A stretch of 56,721 bases of DNA. It comes from an uncultured Nitrososphaerales archaeon (GTDB taxonomy: Archaea > Thermoproteota > Nitrososphaeria > Nitrososphaerales > Nitrosocaldaceae). The stretch's first letter is position 1. Each line of letters starts with the position of its first letter. The translations under genes were made by a program, and so were the position numbers. Where the stretch lies: positions 1 to 56,721 of the forward strand of contig CALHIV010000006.1 in NCBI GenBank assembly GCA_938030895.1, in the 5' to 3' direction. The notes beneath the pieces were generated by a model. The model was not told the DNA's origin. It did no database searches and was given only the letters and a program-made list of their open reading frames with translations. Below are positions 1 to 8,783 of this stretch, piece after piece.

Positions 1-121
1 GAAAGCATCCAGATATATAACAGATTTGTGATCTGCTTTGCTATTAGCCTTTATCAGCTATAGTGGTATTATTTATGCTTGATATCCTTAGCAATGGTAT
101 GAAATCTATATATGGCATAGT

Positions 122-467
122 TTATCTCTTGCTCCTCTTCTTATCTTCAAAGATACTAACTACTCCCTCATCTATAGAGAGCTTGTAATATTCTACTCCT
201 GTTATAGTATAATAGGATATTATTGGATATGAACAGATGCATCTATACCAACATATACCTTCCTTACATTCGTAAGAAGGATGGACTGATCATCCTATAC
301 ACTATTATGCAATTAATCCTTGCAGCAAGTGTTGTATAATGGATACCCCTAACTACAAGAGTATCCTCTAGTATCTCATATAACCATTCATAAACCTCCT
401 CTAGCTCTTCCCTCATATGCATTAATGCTAGCATAAAGCTGCCATACAGTGCAGATATTTGCTCTTC
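122..467 (-). pseudogene. Decayed DDE transposase remnant
   Basis: Read on the minus strand, an open stretch from 467 to 264 has the feel of an IS5-like transposase N-terminal half: helix-rich, with a segment reading VVRGIHYTTLAARIN. It hits a stop at 266. Directly after that stop the reading resumes as KVYVGIDASVHI, which resembles the first catalytic strand (GIDA-type) of a DDE domain. A frame change then gives YYKLSIDEGVVSIFED, ending at a TAA at 122-124. At least one stop and one frameshift separate the pieces, so it cannot make a full protein. The family is assigned by pattern only; the remaining DDE residues are missing. Confidence 0.5.
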
Positions 468-474
468 TTATATA

Positions 475-505
475 TGCATACATACATGCATGCATACATA
501 CATGA
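475..505. repeat. Simple CATA/TGCA repeat
   Basis: A short run of alternating CATA and TGCA units forms a near-palindromic microsatellite. It lies just beyond the transposase remnant in gene-poor DNA. No regular spacers are present, so it is not a CRISPR. The rest of 506-810 shows no gene that I can support. Confidence 0.6.
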
Positions 506-810
506 CAATGGTATTAGTCTTCATCAAACATGGACATGGTTCTAGCTAGCAAGTTTGAGATATATATCTCATGCATAAGCATGAATAGCATGTTATCTTG
601 CTTATAGTGCAACTAATACAAGAGGCTAAAATCCATGCTATTCTATTCTATGGTTTCTACAGAGCCCTACTATTACAGTTGTAGTATTTAGTAACGATTG
701 ATCTCAAGATTTTATAGAATAGGTAGATGAGTATGTATCCTCAGGAGCATGAACATACAATCTCATCCACATACAATGGTTGAGATTGCCTTAATCACTC
801 ATCCGCTGCC

Positions 811-870
811 TATCTGTCTATTTATCTGCTTATCTGTCTATCTGTCTATTTATCTATTTATCTGTCTATC
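811..870. repeat. TCTA-type tandem repeat at a gene end
   Basis: Imperfect repeats of TATCTGTC and TATCTATT run through the stop codon of the transketolase C-terminal gene. The region codes for nothing convincing; the open frame on the plus strand here is low-complexity Ile/Cys/Leu/Ser. Confidence 0.6.
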
Positions 871-1852
871 TTTTCTTTGCTCTAACTACCTCTCTTACAG
901 CACCTACTATATCCCTTGCCTTAAGACCGTACTTTGCTAGAAGTTCATCATGCTCGCCAGACTCACCAAACGTATCCTTAACGCCTATCCTCTTCATCAT
1001 ACATGGATTATGCTCGCATACAACCTCAGCTACTGCAGAGCCTAAGCCACCAAAGATGTTATGCTCCTCAGCAGTAACTACTGCTCCAGTATCCCTTGCT
1101 GCCTTGAGTATAGCATCAGAATCTATCGGTTTTATGGAATACATATCTATGACCCTACAGGATATACCCTCTTCAGCAAGGGTATCTGCGGCATCCAACG
1201 CCTCAGAGACCATTAGGCCGCAGGCTATTATTGCTACATCATTACCATCCCTGAGTATATTACTTGAGCCTATTGCAAACCTAACATCGCCATTGGTATA
1301 CAAGAGTGGAGACTTTGGTCTTGCCAACCTCATATAGCATGGACCACTACTCTCTGCCATAGTAAATACAAGCCTCCTAGTGGAGTACTCATCGGCAGGG
1401 GCAAGGACCCTCATGTTTGGTATAGCACGCATAGTTGCTATATCCTCAACCTGCTGGTGTGATGCCCCATCTGGACCAACACTCAAGCCAGCATGGGATG
1501 CGACTATCTTAACGTTAAGGTTTGGATAGGCTATGGCATTCCTTATCTGATCTACACACTTGCCAGGTATGAATGCAGCATAGGTACTAACAAATGCTAT
1601 CTTCCCTGCAAGTGCTAGACCTGCTGCTATAGATACAGCGTTGGACTCAGCTATACCTATGTTGAAGAAGCGCTCAGGGAACTTGTGGCCGAAGAGCGAG
1701 GTCTTGAGTGATTGGGTTGTATCTGCCCCTACCACTACAACATCCTTGTTTATACTACCTAACTCTGCTAGTGCCTCGCCATAACCTGTACGCATATCTC
1801 CCATCACTCTCTTCCTCTCTCTAGTACCGCTCATCTGAACATCACTCTCCAT
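866..1852 (-). CDS. Transketolase, C-terminal subunit
   Basis: This is the C-terminal half of a split transketolase (pyrimidine-binding and C-terminal domains), 328 residues. It pairs with the N-terminal subunit encoded upstream to move two-carbon units between sugar phosphates in the non-oxidative pentose phosphate pathway. Visible features are the Pyr-domain start (RTGYGEALAEL), the conserved FNIGIAESNAVSIAAGLA segment whose Glu activates thiamine diphosphate, and HAGLSVGPDGASHQ. The C-terminal domain follows from about residue 200. It is the last gene of a three-gene operon, 5 nt after rpe. A nearby in-frame Met (MGDMRTG) is an alternative start. The split form is usual in archaea. Confidence 0.93.
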   Translation of the reverse strand: MESDVQMSGTRERKRVMGDMRTGYGEALAELGSINKDVVVVGADTTQSLKTSLFGHKFPERFFNIGIAESNAVSIAAGLALAGKIAFVSTYAAFIPGKCVDQIRNAIAYPNLNVKIVASHAGLSVGPDGASHQQVEDIATMRAIPNMRVLAPADEYSTRRLVFTMAESSGPCYMRLARPKSPLLYTNGDVRFAIGSSNILRDGNDVAIIACGLMVSEALDAADTLAEEGISCRVIDMYSIKPIDSDAILKAARDTGAVVTAEEHNIFGGLGSAVAEVVCEHNPCMMKRIGVKDTFGESGEHDELLAKYGLKARDIVGAVREVVRAKKR

Positions 1853-1857
1853 CCCCT

Positions 1858-2610
1858 CTAACCACTACCCCTCCTACCATCATTGCCACCAACACTGACT
1901 GCCAGCATAGCCCTCTCCCTTATGCCTTTTATTGCAGAGGCTATATCGCTATTGCTATACACACCATTGCCAGCAACTATTATCCTTGCCCCTGCACTTG
2001 CTACATCATAGACATTGTTTATATCCACCCCTCCATCTGCCTCTATAGTTGCTGAGAACCCTTTCTCTCTAAGCATAATGCCTATCATACTCATCTTCTC
2101 TAGCACTGAAGGTATCAACCTCTGCCCAGAGAATCCAGGGTAGACAGACATCACATTCACAAGGTCTATCTCGTGCATGCTATCTATAGCCCATGATGGT
2201 AATTCTGTGTCTGGGTTTATTGCTATACCAATACCAACTTGGTTGCTCTTCAAGATGGCACATATCTCCTTGAATATACTCTCGTTGCATACCTCAGCAT
2301 GTACTGTGATTATATCACAACCAGCCTTTATGAACCTCTCCAGATACTTGAGGGGCTCAGATATCATGAGATGGGTATCAAAGGGTAAAGATGTACACCT
2401 CCTTAACGCCTTTATCGTATCGGGGCCGAAGGTTATGTTTGGGGCGAAATGCCCATCTATAACATCAAGATGTATCATATCTGCCCCTGCCTCCTCGGTC
2501 TTTGATGCTACGGAGCATAGGTTTGCAAGATCTGCAGCAAGTATAGATGGTGCTATCATCACTCTATCATTGCTGATGCTTACTGCCTTGAAGTTGATGC
2601 TGCTACTCAT
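1858..2610 (-). CDS. rpe: Ribulose-phosphate 3-epimerase
   Basis: The enzyme interconverts ribulose 5-phosphate and xylulose 5-phosphate, feeding the two transketolase subunits beside it. The TIM-barrel motifs are clear: APSILAADLANL near the N-terminus, the metal-binding HLDVIDGHFAPNITFGP, the HLMI motif, VNVMSVYPGFSGQ, and EADGGVD with its catalytic Asp. I chose the ATG at 2610 because it overlaps the upstream stop codon as ATGA, which gives 250 residues. A longer reading from 2685 lies wholly inside the transketolase gene and looks spurious. A further Met just before IAPSILAA would give a protein of more usual length, so the exact start is open. Confidence 0.93.
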   Translation of the reverse strand: MSSSINFKAVSISNDRVMIAPSILAADLANLCSVASKTEEAGADMIHLDVIDGHFAPNITFGPDTIKALRRCTSLPFDTHLMISEPLKYLERFIKAGCDIITVHAEVCNESIFKEICAILKSNQVGIGIAINPDTELPSWAIDSMHEIDLVNVMSVYPGFSGQRLIPSVLEKMSMIGIMLREKGFSATIEADGGVDINNVYDVASAGARIIVAGNGVYSNSDIASAIKGIRERAMLAVSVGGNDGRRGSG

Positions 2611-3431
2611 AATAACCCCATCTCCTCCAGTATCTTGCTTACCTGCTCCTTCTTTGGTGCCTGACCATGCCACTGTGGAGACCATTCCATGAATGATATG
2701 CCCTTGCCTTTGGTTGTATGTGCTATTATCACTGTTGGCCTATTGATAGTCTGTTCAGCCTCATTGTATGCATCTATTATCTGCTCAAAGTCATATCCAT
2801 CTATCTGGATTACATGCCAGTTGAATGCCTTCCACTTCGCTTCCAATGGTTCTAAAGGCATTATACTCTCAGTAAGCCCATCCTGCTGTATCCCATTCCT
2901 ATCAACTATGGCTGTAAGGTTATCGAGTCTATACTTAACTGCAGCCATTGCAGCCTCCCATACCTGCCCCTCCTGCAACTCCCCATCCCCCAAGAGCACA
3001 TATGTCCTGTAATCCTTGCCATCGAGCTTTGCTGCTAGAGCAAGACCAATACCTACAGAGAGTCCTATGCCCTCAGAGCCAGCACAGTACTCAACCCCTG
3101 GGGTTCTAAAGTCTGGATGGCCTTGGAGCATACTCCCCATCTTCCTTAACGTCTTCAGCTCCTCAAGAGGGAAGTACCCCGCTTGAGCAAGTACAGAGTA
3201 GAGGAGAGGAGCAGCATGCCCCTTCGAGAGTATGAACCTGTCCCTATCCTCCCATCTTGGGTTCTTTGGATCATGCCTCATCTTATGGAAGTATAGTGCT
3301 ACTACAAGCTCAACAGCAGAGAGAGAGCCTCCTGGATGCCCAGACCCAGCCTCTGCTACAGACTCTATTATCAGCCTCCTAGTCCTCCTTGCTATCTCCT
3401 TAAGCCTCAGTATCTCTTGCGACTGCATCAT
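2607..3431 (-). CDS. Transketolase, N-terminal subunit
   Basis: This is the thiamine-diphosphate-binding half of the split transketolase, 274 residues. Signatures in order are GSGHPGGSLSAVEL near residue 30, SKGHAAPLLYSVLA near 70, the glycine-rich GSEGIGLSVGIGLALA, and the diphosphate/metal motif GDGELQEGQVWEA followed by DRNG. The active site forms with the C-terminal subunit. It is the first gene of the tkt-rpe-tkt operon and overlaps rpe by 4 nt. In archaea without the oxidative pentose branch these enzymes supply ribose and erythrose phosphates. Confidence 0.94.
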   Translation of the reverse strand: MMQSQEILRLKEIARRTRRLIIESVAEAGSGHPGGSLSAVELVVALYFHKMRHDPKNPRWEDRDRFILSKGHAAPLLYSVLAQAGYFPLEELKTLRKMGSMLQGHPDFRTPGVEYCAGSEGIGLSVGIGLALAAKLDGKDYRTYVLLGDGELQEGQVWEAAMAAVKYRLDNLTAIVDRNGIQQDGLTESIMPLEPLEAKWKAFNWHVIQIDGYDFEQIIDAYNEAEQTINRPTVIIAHTTKGKGISFMEWSPQWHGQAPKKEQVSKILEEMGLL

Positions 3432-3543
3432 ACATGCTCACCATATCACCATAATTATAATGGTTATTGATGCTTCAAACCAATCTGCAATATATTCTTA
3501 CTTGTAACCGTAGATACCATCACTCTGGTAATCATCTATCCGT

Positions 3544-4602
3544 CTATTTATACAAGGGTACCTGCGAGATCCCCTCCTCTATCTCTTTGCTGCTGAGGCT
3601 TGCCTCAACATCTTTGAGTGATACCGTCATCGTCTCTGGCTTGATGGTTGCTGTTGCTGCTACAACATTGCTCAGTATAGATGCCTCAACAATATCAGCG
3701 TTTGATGCTAGTGCTAGTGTGAATATGGCCATGGTAGCATCCCTTATCCCTATGGCACTCATATACTCCTTCTGCACAAAGAACGGTATCTTTATCATTG
3801 AATTACCCTTGAATATGGTTAGGCCCTTGCTCCTGCTTAGAACTAATGCCTTACAGTTCAGGCTTGAGAGCAGGTGTACACCTAGATTATGGAAACTCGA
3901 CTCGTTCATTATCCTTATACCAGTAGCCTTTACAGCCTCTGCAAGGGTGGATCTTATGTAATCAAAGCCTATGAAGTCCTTGTAGTGTTTGACCTTGGGT
4001 TGGCCTATCAGCATTATACCTCTCTCCCTTGATATCCTTGCTATATCCTTGAGCAGCAATGGTGTTACTGTACCCTTGTCATAATCAGATACACAGATGC
4101 AGTTTATACTATCATCGGCAACGCTATCCTCAACCGCATCTATAAGCAAGGCTGTTGTATCCCTATCTATATCCTCCCTAACCTCCCTATCCACCCTGAA
4201 GTATATTGAGCCTGCTATATGGTATCTGCTCTTCAATGATGTTGGTCTTGCCCTAGATACTATAACATGCCTGGTATCTATACCCTTTGCCTCTAGTATG
4301 CCCTTCAGCATCCCACCCTCATTATCATCACCAACAACACCTACAAGGGATACCTTACCTCCAAGGAGCGCTATATTAACTGCTAGATTTGCTGCACCGC
4401 CACCAAAGTAATGCTCATCTATAACCTCATGCACTGGGATGAGATGCTCCCTAGAGAGCCTCTTAACCCTCGTCTCAACATAGTGATCTAGCATGATATC
4501 ACCTATTACAAGGACCTTCTTCCCGGTGATACCTGCTAGTATATCACTGAATCTATCCTTTGGTATATGGGTTGATGATAGCGATTGTATCGATTGAACC
4601 AA
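3544..4602 (-). CDS. PfkB-family sugar kinase, HldE/RfaE domain I-like
   Basis: The 352-residue protein has the ribokinase fold. VLVIGDIMLDHYV opens the domain, and FGGGAANLAVNIALLGGKV followed by LVGVVGDDNEG is typical of heptose-7-phosphate kinase-like proteins (RfaE domain I). RVDREV matches the substrate lid region. At the usual GAGD anion-hole and base motif the sequence reads GIRDA: the Asp is kept but the two glycines and Ala that cradle the transferred phosphate are changed. The middle third is also poor in the usual nucleotide-site motifs. It may be a diverged kinase or no longer one. It lies 112 nt upstream of the transketolase operon, probably with its own promoter. Confidence 0.75.
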   Translation of the reverse strand: MVQSIQSLSSTHIPKDRFSDILAGITGKKVLVIGDIMLDHYVETRVKRLSREHLIPVHEVIDEHYFGGGAANLAVNIALLGGKVSLVGVVGDDNEGGMLKGILEAKGIDTRHVIVSRARPTSLKSRYHIAGSIYFRVDREVREDIDRDTTALLIDAVEDSVADDSINCICVSDYDKGTVTPLLLKDIARISRERGIMLIGQPKVKHYKDFIGFDYIRSTLAEAVKATGIRIMNESSFHNLGVHLLSSLNCKALVLSRSKGLTIFKGNSMIKIPFFVQKEYMSAIGIRDATMAIFTLALASNADIVEASILSNVVAATATIKPETMTVSLKDVEASLSSKEIEEGISQVPLYK

Positions 4603-4682
4603 CCAAATAGGTAGAGTTTGTAAGGGAGATAAAAAGATATTGTTATTGCTATTACTGCTAACTGTATATCCTGCTATGCTAC

Positions 4683-5138
4683 CTATGATATCTTCTTTAT
4701 CTCTATCTCCCCTCTTATCTGGTCTGGATGCTCAACGCTCCTGTATGTTAGCGTTGTATAATCGTTGTAGGAGAACTGCAGTGACTTGGTCTCTCCTGGG
4801 GCTATTGGACCTGTAGATGCTCCAGTACCATCAACTACTATTGTATGTGTATTCTGGCCATTGTTGGTTATAGTTAGTTTCAATGTACAGGCTAAGCAAC
4901 TGAACATCTGCGGGTTTGGGTTTGCATTTGCAACATCGCCTACATTGAAGAGTCTATCAACGCCATTGACATTCCTTATGACCAGTTTGATCTCTGTGGT
5001 TGCTGGAGTCTGCTTGTCAGGTCTGACATCTGGGAATAACTTGCCTCCAGTGGAACCAAATATGCCCAGTATGGCTGCTATACCAACCGCCAAGGGTATC
5101 GCTGTAACTGCTATACCCAATGCTAGTTTATTCACCAT
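4683..5138 (-). CDS. Secreted, membrane-anchored cupredoxin-like protein
   Basis: The 151-residue protein starts with a hydrophobic segment (about residues 5-27) that would export or anchor it, followed by a Lys/Pro/Thr linker and a small beta-rich domain. The domain has the look of a cupredoxin: TITNNGQNTHTIVVDG supplies the first His region and FSYNDYTTLTYRS leads to VEHPDQIRGEIEI, where blue copper proteins place their Cys-His-Met ligands. Here the Cys position is Ser and the axial Met position is Ile, so a classical type 1 site is not evident. Two Cys in FSCLACTL could bind metal or form a disulfide. Small secreted cupredoxins are common in ammonia-oxidising archaea. Confidence 0.6.
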   Translation of the reverse strand: MVNKLALGIAVTAIPLAVGIAAILGIFGSTGGKLFPDVRPDKQTPATTEIKLVIRNVNGVDRLFNVGDVANANPNPQMFSCLACTLKLTITNNGQNTHTIVVDGTGASTGPIAPGETKSLQFSYNDYTTLTYRSVEHPDQIRGEIEIKKIS

Positions 5139-5271
5139 TGGACTAGCTTAGGGGGAGGATGTATATATCGTTTTACCTAAACGCTAATTTATTATCAAAT
5201 ATGCTTATTGTTACCATATTTCTAAGAAGCGCCATTCTTCTGTTTACTTTATTTATGATATGATAGGATGG

Positions 5272-5386
5272 GCACCGGCACTGCCGCTTCGCGAGGGCTT
5301 GCGCACCTCACTAGCACGGCAGCGACGACAGGTTTGACTTCTGGGTTCGGAATGGGACCAGGTCTTACCCTGTCGCTATGGCCGGC
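5272..5386 (-). rRNA. 5S ribosomal RNA
   Basis: The minus strand carries the universal 5S core (CCATTCCGAACCCAGAAGTC and the matching GCGACAGGG and GGTGC segments). The ends GCCGGC and GCCGGT pair as helix I and define approximate borders. Neither 16S nor 23S rRNA is nearby, so the gene is unlinked, as in many archaea of this group. The 3' end may lie one or two bases further. Confidence 0.93.
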
Positions 5387-5474
5387 TATATTTAGGTATG
5401 CAGAATAGTAAATTAAACCTTTCTAGTAGAGTAATTGGTTTGTACAAATATATTAACGCTATAGGAAAGCATGA

Positions 5475-7268
5475 ATGGTAATGCATAGGATAGCTGTTGT
5501 AGAGAAGGATCTATGCAAGCCAAAGAACTGTAGCCTAGAGTGCATAGCATTCTGCCCTCTCAACAGGGATGGGGGTAAGTGCATAACATTGAGTAACGAG
5601 GCAGATAGGAGCAAGGCCATAGCCGTTATAGATGAGGATATATGCAATGGTTGTGGTATATGCGTGAAGAAGTGCCCCTTCGAAGCAATAACCATAATCA
5701 ATATTGCTGAGGAGTTGGAGGAGAGGAAGGTACATCAGTATGGACAGAATGCATTCAGGCTATACAACATACCAGTACCCAAGAGCAGTACCGTTGTAGG
5801 ACTCTTAGGCAGGAACGGTATAGGGAAGAGTACCGTTCTTAATATAATTGCAGGGTTACTGAAACCAAACTTAGGAAGGTACGATGATGAACCGTCATGG
5901 GACGAGGTTATAGAGCACTTCAAAGGTACTGCAGTTAAGGAGCATCTGAAGGCAGTCGCAGAGAAGAGGATAAGGGTAGCGATGAAACCTCAGCAAGTAT
6001 ATCTCATAGCAAAGGTCTTCAATGGCACTGGTAAGGAACTACTTGCTAGATATGATGAGAGCGGTTACGGTGAGCATTATGCAAAGAGGCTTGGACTACA
6101 TGAATCGCTTGATAGGTATGTCAATGAGTTGAGTGGAGGGGAACTTCAGAGATTAGCAGTTGCAGTAGCAGCAAGCAAGGATGCAGATCTATACCTATTC
6201 GATGAGCCATCATCCTATAACGATGTCTATCAGAGGCTTGAGGTTGCTAGGGTTATAAATGAGATAGCAGGCAAGGGTAAGAGTGTGATGATAGTTGAGC
6301 ATGATCTAACCATGCTTGATTACCTGAGTGATTATATGCATATCCTCTATGGGGAGCCTGGTGCATATGGTATAGTATCTGATGTGATGAGCACAAACAC
6401 AGCAATAAACGAGTTCCTCCAAGGCTATATCTCGAGCATAAACGTTAGGTTCAGAGATAGAGCATTTAGGTTCGATTCTGCCACAAGTGGGGAGGATCTT
6501 ATAATGGAGGAGGTTGTTACAGAGTACAGTAGGATAGAGAAGGGGTATCCAGGCTTCAGGCTTGTTGCTGATGCTGCAATGGTAAGGAAGGGTGAGGTTG
6601 TAGGCATAGTAGGTGCAAATGCTCTCGGCAAGACAACGCTGATGAGGATGATAGCTGGAATAGATAGGCCAGATGCTGGAGCATTCAAGATAAATTCAAG
6701 GATATCCTACAAGCCACAGTACCTTGAGCAGGATTATGAGTATGATGTTAGAACCCTTCTATCTGAGGCTTACGGGAGGAGTATAGAGGGTAGCAGTGCT
6801 GAACCCCTCATAATAGAACCTTTAAGGCTTAGGAAGATGTACGATAAGACTGTTAAGAACCTAAGTGGAGGGGAGCTGCAGAAGGTTGCTATAGCAGCAT
6901 GCCTGCTAAGGGATGCTGATATCTATGCGATGGATGAGCCATCAGCATTCCTAGATGTTGAGGATAGGATAACCATAGCAAGGTTCATCCAGAGGTTTGT
7001 GAAGGGGCAAGGGAGATCAGCAATAATAGTTGATCATGATATGCATATGGTGGATATGGTTGCAGATACACTGATAGTATTTACAGGCACCCCAGGGAAG
7101 GAGGGTTATGCTACAGGTACACTAAACAAGAGAGAGGGTATGAACCTCTTCCTTAAGGGCTTGGATATAACGTTAAGGAGGGATGAGGAGAGTAACAGGC
7201 CAAGGATAAACAAGATGCATAGCAGGCTTGACAGGATGCAGAAGGAGAAGGGCATCTACTATATATGA
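5475..7268 (+). CDS. Ribosome recycling ATPase ABCE1 (Rli1)
   Basis: ABCE1 splits ribosomes after termination, using two ATPase sites and an N-terminal pair of 4Fe-4S clusters. All parts are present in 597 residues: the first cluster region (DLCKPKNCSLECIAFCP), the second (CNGCGICVKKCP), the first Walker A (GRNGIGKST), signature LSGGELQRLAVA and Walker B. The second ATPase domain has GANALGKTT, LSGGELQKVAIA and DEPSAFLD. The second Walker A departs from the common GxNGxGKTT in the middle (NALGKTT) but keeps the key Gly, Lys and Thr. Two Met codons, two residues apart, could start it. It runs divergently from the 5S gene. Confidence 0.97.
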   Translation: MVMHRIAVVEKDLCKPKNCSLECIAFCPLNRDGGKCITLSNEADRSKAIAVIDEDICNGCGICVKKCPFEAITIINIAEELEERKVHQYGQNAFRLYNIPVPKSSTVVGLLGRNGIGKSTVLNIIAGLLKPNLGRYDDEPSWDEVIEHFKGTAVKEHLKAVAEKRIRVAMKPQQVYLIAKVFNGTGKELLARYDESGYGEHYAKRLGLHESLDRYVNELSGGELQRLAVAVAASKDADLYLFDEPSSYNDVYQRLEVARVINEIAGKGKSVMIVEHDLTMLDYLSDYMHILYGEPGAYGIVSDVMSTNTAINEFLQGYISSINVRFRDRAFRFDSATSGEDLIMEEVVTEYSRIEKGYPGFRLVADAAMVRKGEVVGIVGANALGKTTLMRMIAGIDRPDAGAFKINSRISYKPQYLEQDYEYDVRTLLSEAYGRSIEGSSAEPLIIEPLRLRKMYDKTVKNLSGGELQKVAIAACLLRDADIYAMDEPSAFLDVEDRITIARFIQRFVKGQGRSAIIVDHDMHMVDMVADTLIVFTGTPGKEGYATGTLNKREGMNLFLKGLDITLRRDEESNRPRINKMHSRLDRMQKEKGIYYI

Positions 7269-7500
7269 AGTATTGCTGTATCTACTACTGATGATAACCT
7301 ATAGATTTTACCCATTCCTTAATACCACCGATGTTACTCTTGATGCCTTCACCCTCTTTCTCCTATAGCATTACTCTATATGTTGAAGACCTTGATTACC
7401 CTCTGCAAGCACATTCAGTGTCTATCTTCCCTGCTATGGCAAGCAACTGCCATCCTCACATACAACGATAAATTATATATGATGATTAAATAGGTTTTGC
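7269..7500. promoter_or_regulatory. Intergenic region with a promoter before the Trm5-like gene
   Basis: This 232-nt gap holds no open frame that I recognise. Its end has an AT-rich element (AAATTATATATG, about 7470-7481) roughly 20-30 nt before the ATG at 7501, fitting a leaderless archaeal promoter. Confidence 0.45.
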
Positions 7501-8388
7501 ATGCCTAGACTCAAGGAAGTACTTAAAGGTGTACTTGGCGAGGAGGAGATTAAGCATCTATACAGTTCGTTCGATATCATAGGAGAGATAGCGATAATAA
7601 AGATACCTGATGAGTTGGTAGAGAGGAGGCATGAGATAGGCAGTGCGATACTTAGGAATGTTAAGCACGTTAGGAGCGTTTACATGCAGGTATCCCCAGT
7701 CAAGGATGTTTATAGGGTAAGAGAGGTTGAGTGTATAGCAGGCATAGATGATCCACTAACTATATACAAGGAGTATGGGTGTAGATTCAAGGTCAATGTA
7801 GCAAAGGTTTACTTCTCACCAAGGTTATCTACTGAGAGGGCTAGGATAGCATCCCTAGTTAGGGATGGTGAGACCATAATCAATATGTTTGCTGGTGTAT
7901 GTACATTCTCCATAATAATAGCAAAGAGGAACCCTAGATGTAGAGTTTATAGCATAGATATAAATCCAGATGCTGTAGCATTATGCAATGAGAATATTGA
8001 GATCAACAAGGTTGGGGATAGAGTAAGTGCAATCCTAGGAGATGCTGGAGAGGTTATTGTACATACGTTCTTAGATACTGCAGATAGGGTGCTTATGCCC
8101 TTACCAGAGAGGGCTAGAGAGTATCTGCCATATGCATTGATGGCATTGAAGGCTGAACATGATTGTTACATACACTACTTCACACATGTAAAGGGTAGCA
8201 AGGGTGAGGTAGATAAGATATGTAGGGAGGAGTTGGAGGGCATCATGGGTAAGGGCGCTTACACTATAGATGGGCGTAGGTATAGGTATACATTCAGTAT
8301 AGGAGGGATGAGAATAGTTAGGGAGGTTGGCCCAAGGATGTATCAGATGGTTGCTGATATAATGGTTAGAAAATGGTTGGGGCAATAA
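7501..8388 (+). CDS. Trm5-family tRNA (guanine37-N1)-methyltransferase
   Basis: The 295-residue protein matches archaeal Trm5, which uses S-adenosylmethionine to methylate G37 next to the anticodon. It begins with a small alpha/beta domain (GEIAIIKIPDEL, then RNVKHVRSVYMQ). The FKVNVAKVYFSPRLSTER segment is characteristic and leads to the methyltransferase core, with NMFAGVCTFSI as the cofactor loop, YSIDINPDAVALCNENI, and MPLPERAREYLPYAL at the place of the NLP catalytic loop. The family also contains the wybutosine enzymes Taw2 and Trm5a, which cannot be excluded from motifs alone. A TATA-like element just upstream suggests leaderless transcription. Confidence 0.88.
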   Translation: MPRLKEVLKGVLGEEEIKHLYSSFDIIGEIAIIKIPDELVERRHEIGSAILRNVKHVRSVYMQVSPVKDVYRVREVECIAGIDDPLTIYKEYGCRFKVNVAKVYFSPRLSTERARIASLVRDGETIINMFAGVCTFSIIIAKRNPRCRVYSIDINPDAVALCNENIEINKVGDRVSAILGDAGEVIVHTFLDTADRVLMPLPERAREYLPYALMALKAEHDCYIHYFTHVKGSKGEVDKICREELEGIMGKGAYTIDGRRYRYTFSIGGMRIVREVGPRMYQMVADIMVRKWLGQ

Positions 8389-8475
8389 TCCAATAATGAT
8401 GGTGGTGGATGCATTACCTGTACAGGTACATGCGTATGCAATATACATCATCTGATATGGGTTTATATACTACTG

Positions 8476-8700
8476 TTATTGCTCTTGCTTACCCTCTGTC
8501 ATGGCGATACTCAACCCTAGCCATGCGAATACTCCTACTATACATGCAACGAGCATAAGTGTTGTGTACTTTATGATAATCATACTCCACTCAGATGCCA
8601 AGAGTAACCAAGCGTAGAGTATGAAGAGAGATATGCTGATTAAGAATACTGTTATGCCCATCGCTCGCCTTCTATACTGCATCTCTGCTAGTCCATCCAA
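8476..8700 (-). CDS. Small two-helix membrane protein
   Basis: The 74-residue protein has two hydrophobic stretches of transmembrane length (about residues 14-35 and 41-64) joined by a short loop, with a basic N-terminus (QYRRRA) and a charged tail (TEGKQEQ). I do not recognise a family. It is flanked by the Trm5-like gene, which converges on it, and the acetyltransferase gene. A weak AT-rich element (AATAAATAAG) sits just upstream of the ATG. Confidence 0.55.
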   Translation of the reverse strand: MDGLAEMQYRRRAMGITVFLISISLFILYAWLLLASEWSMIIIKYTTLMLVACIVGVFAWLGLSIAMTEGKQEQ

Positions 8701-8783
8701 ACTTCTTATTTATTATTATCTTATGAGAGTATTAGGAATATGCTGATTCAACTAACAGCATAATGTGTTCAGTACCCAATATA

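Noticed and set aside
475-505. Possible CRISPR-like repeat
   Set aside because: The units are 4-8 nt, contiguous, and without spacers.
749-940. Open frame rich in Ile, Cys and Leu
   Set aside because: It is a translation of TCTA-type simple repeats, antisense to the transketolase gene end.
2611-2685. Longer start for ribulose-phosphate epimerase
   Set aside because: It lies inside the transketolase gene; the ATGA overlap at 2607-2610 is the likelier start.
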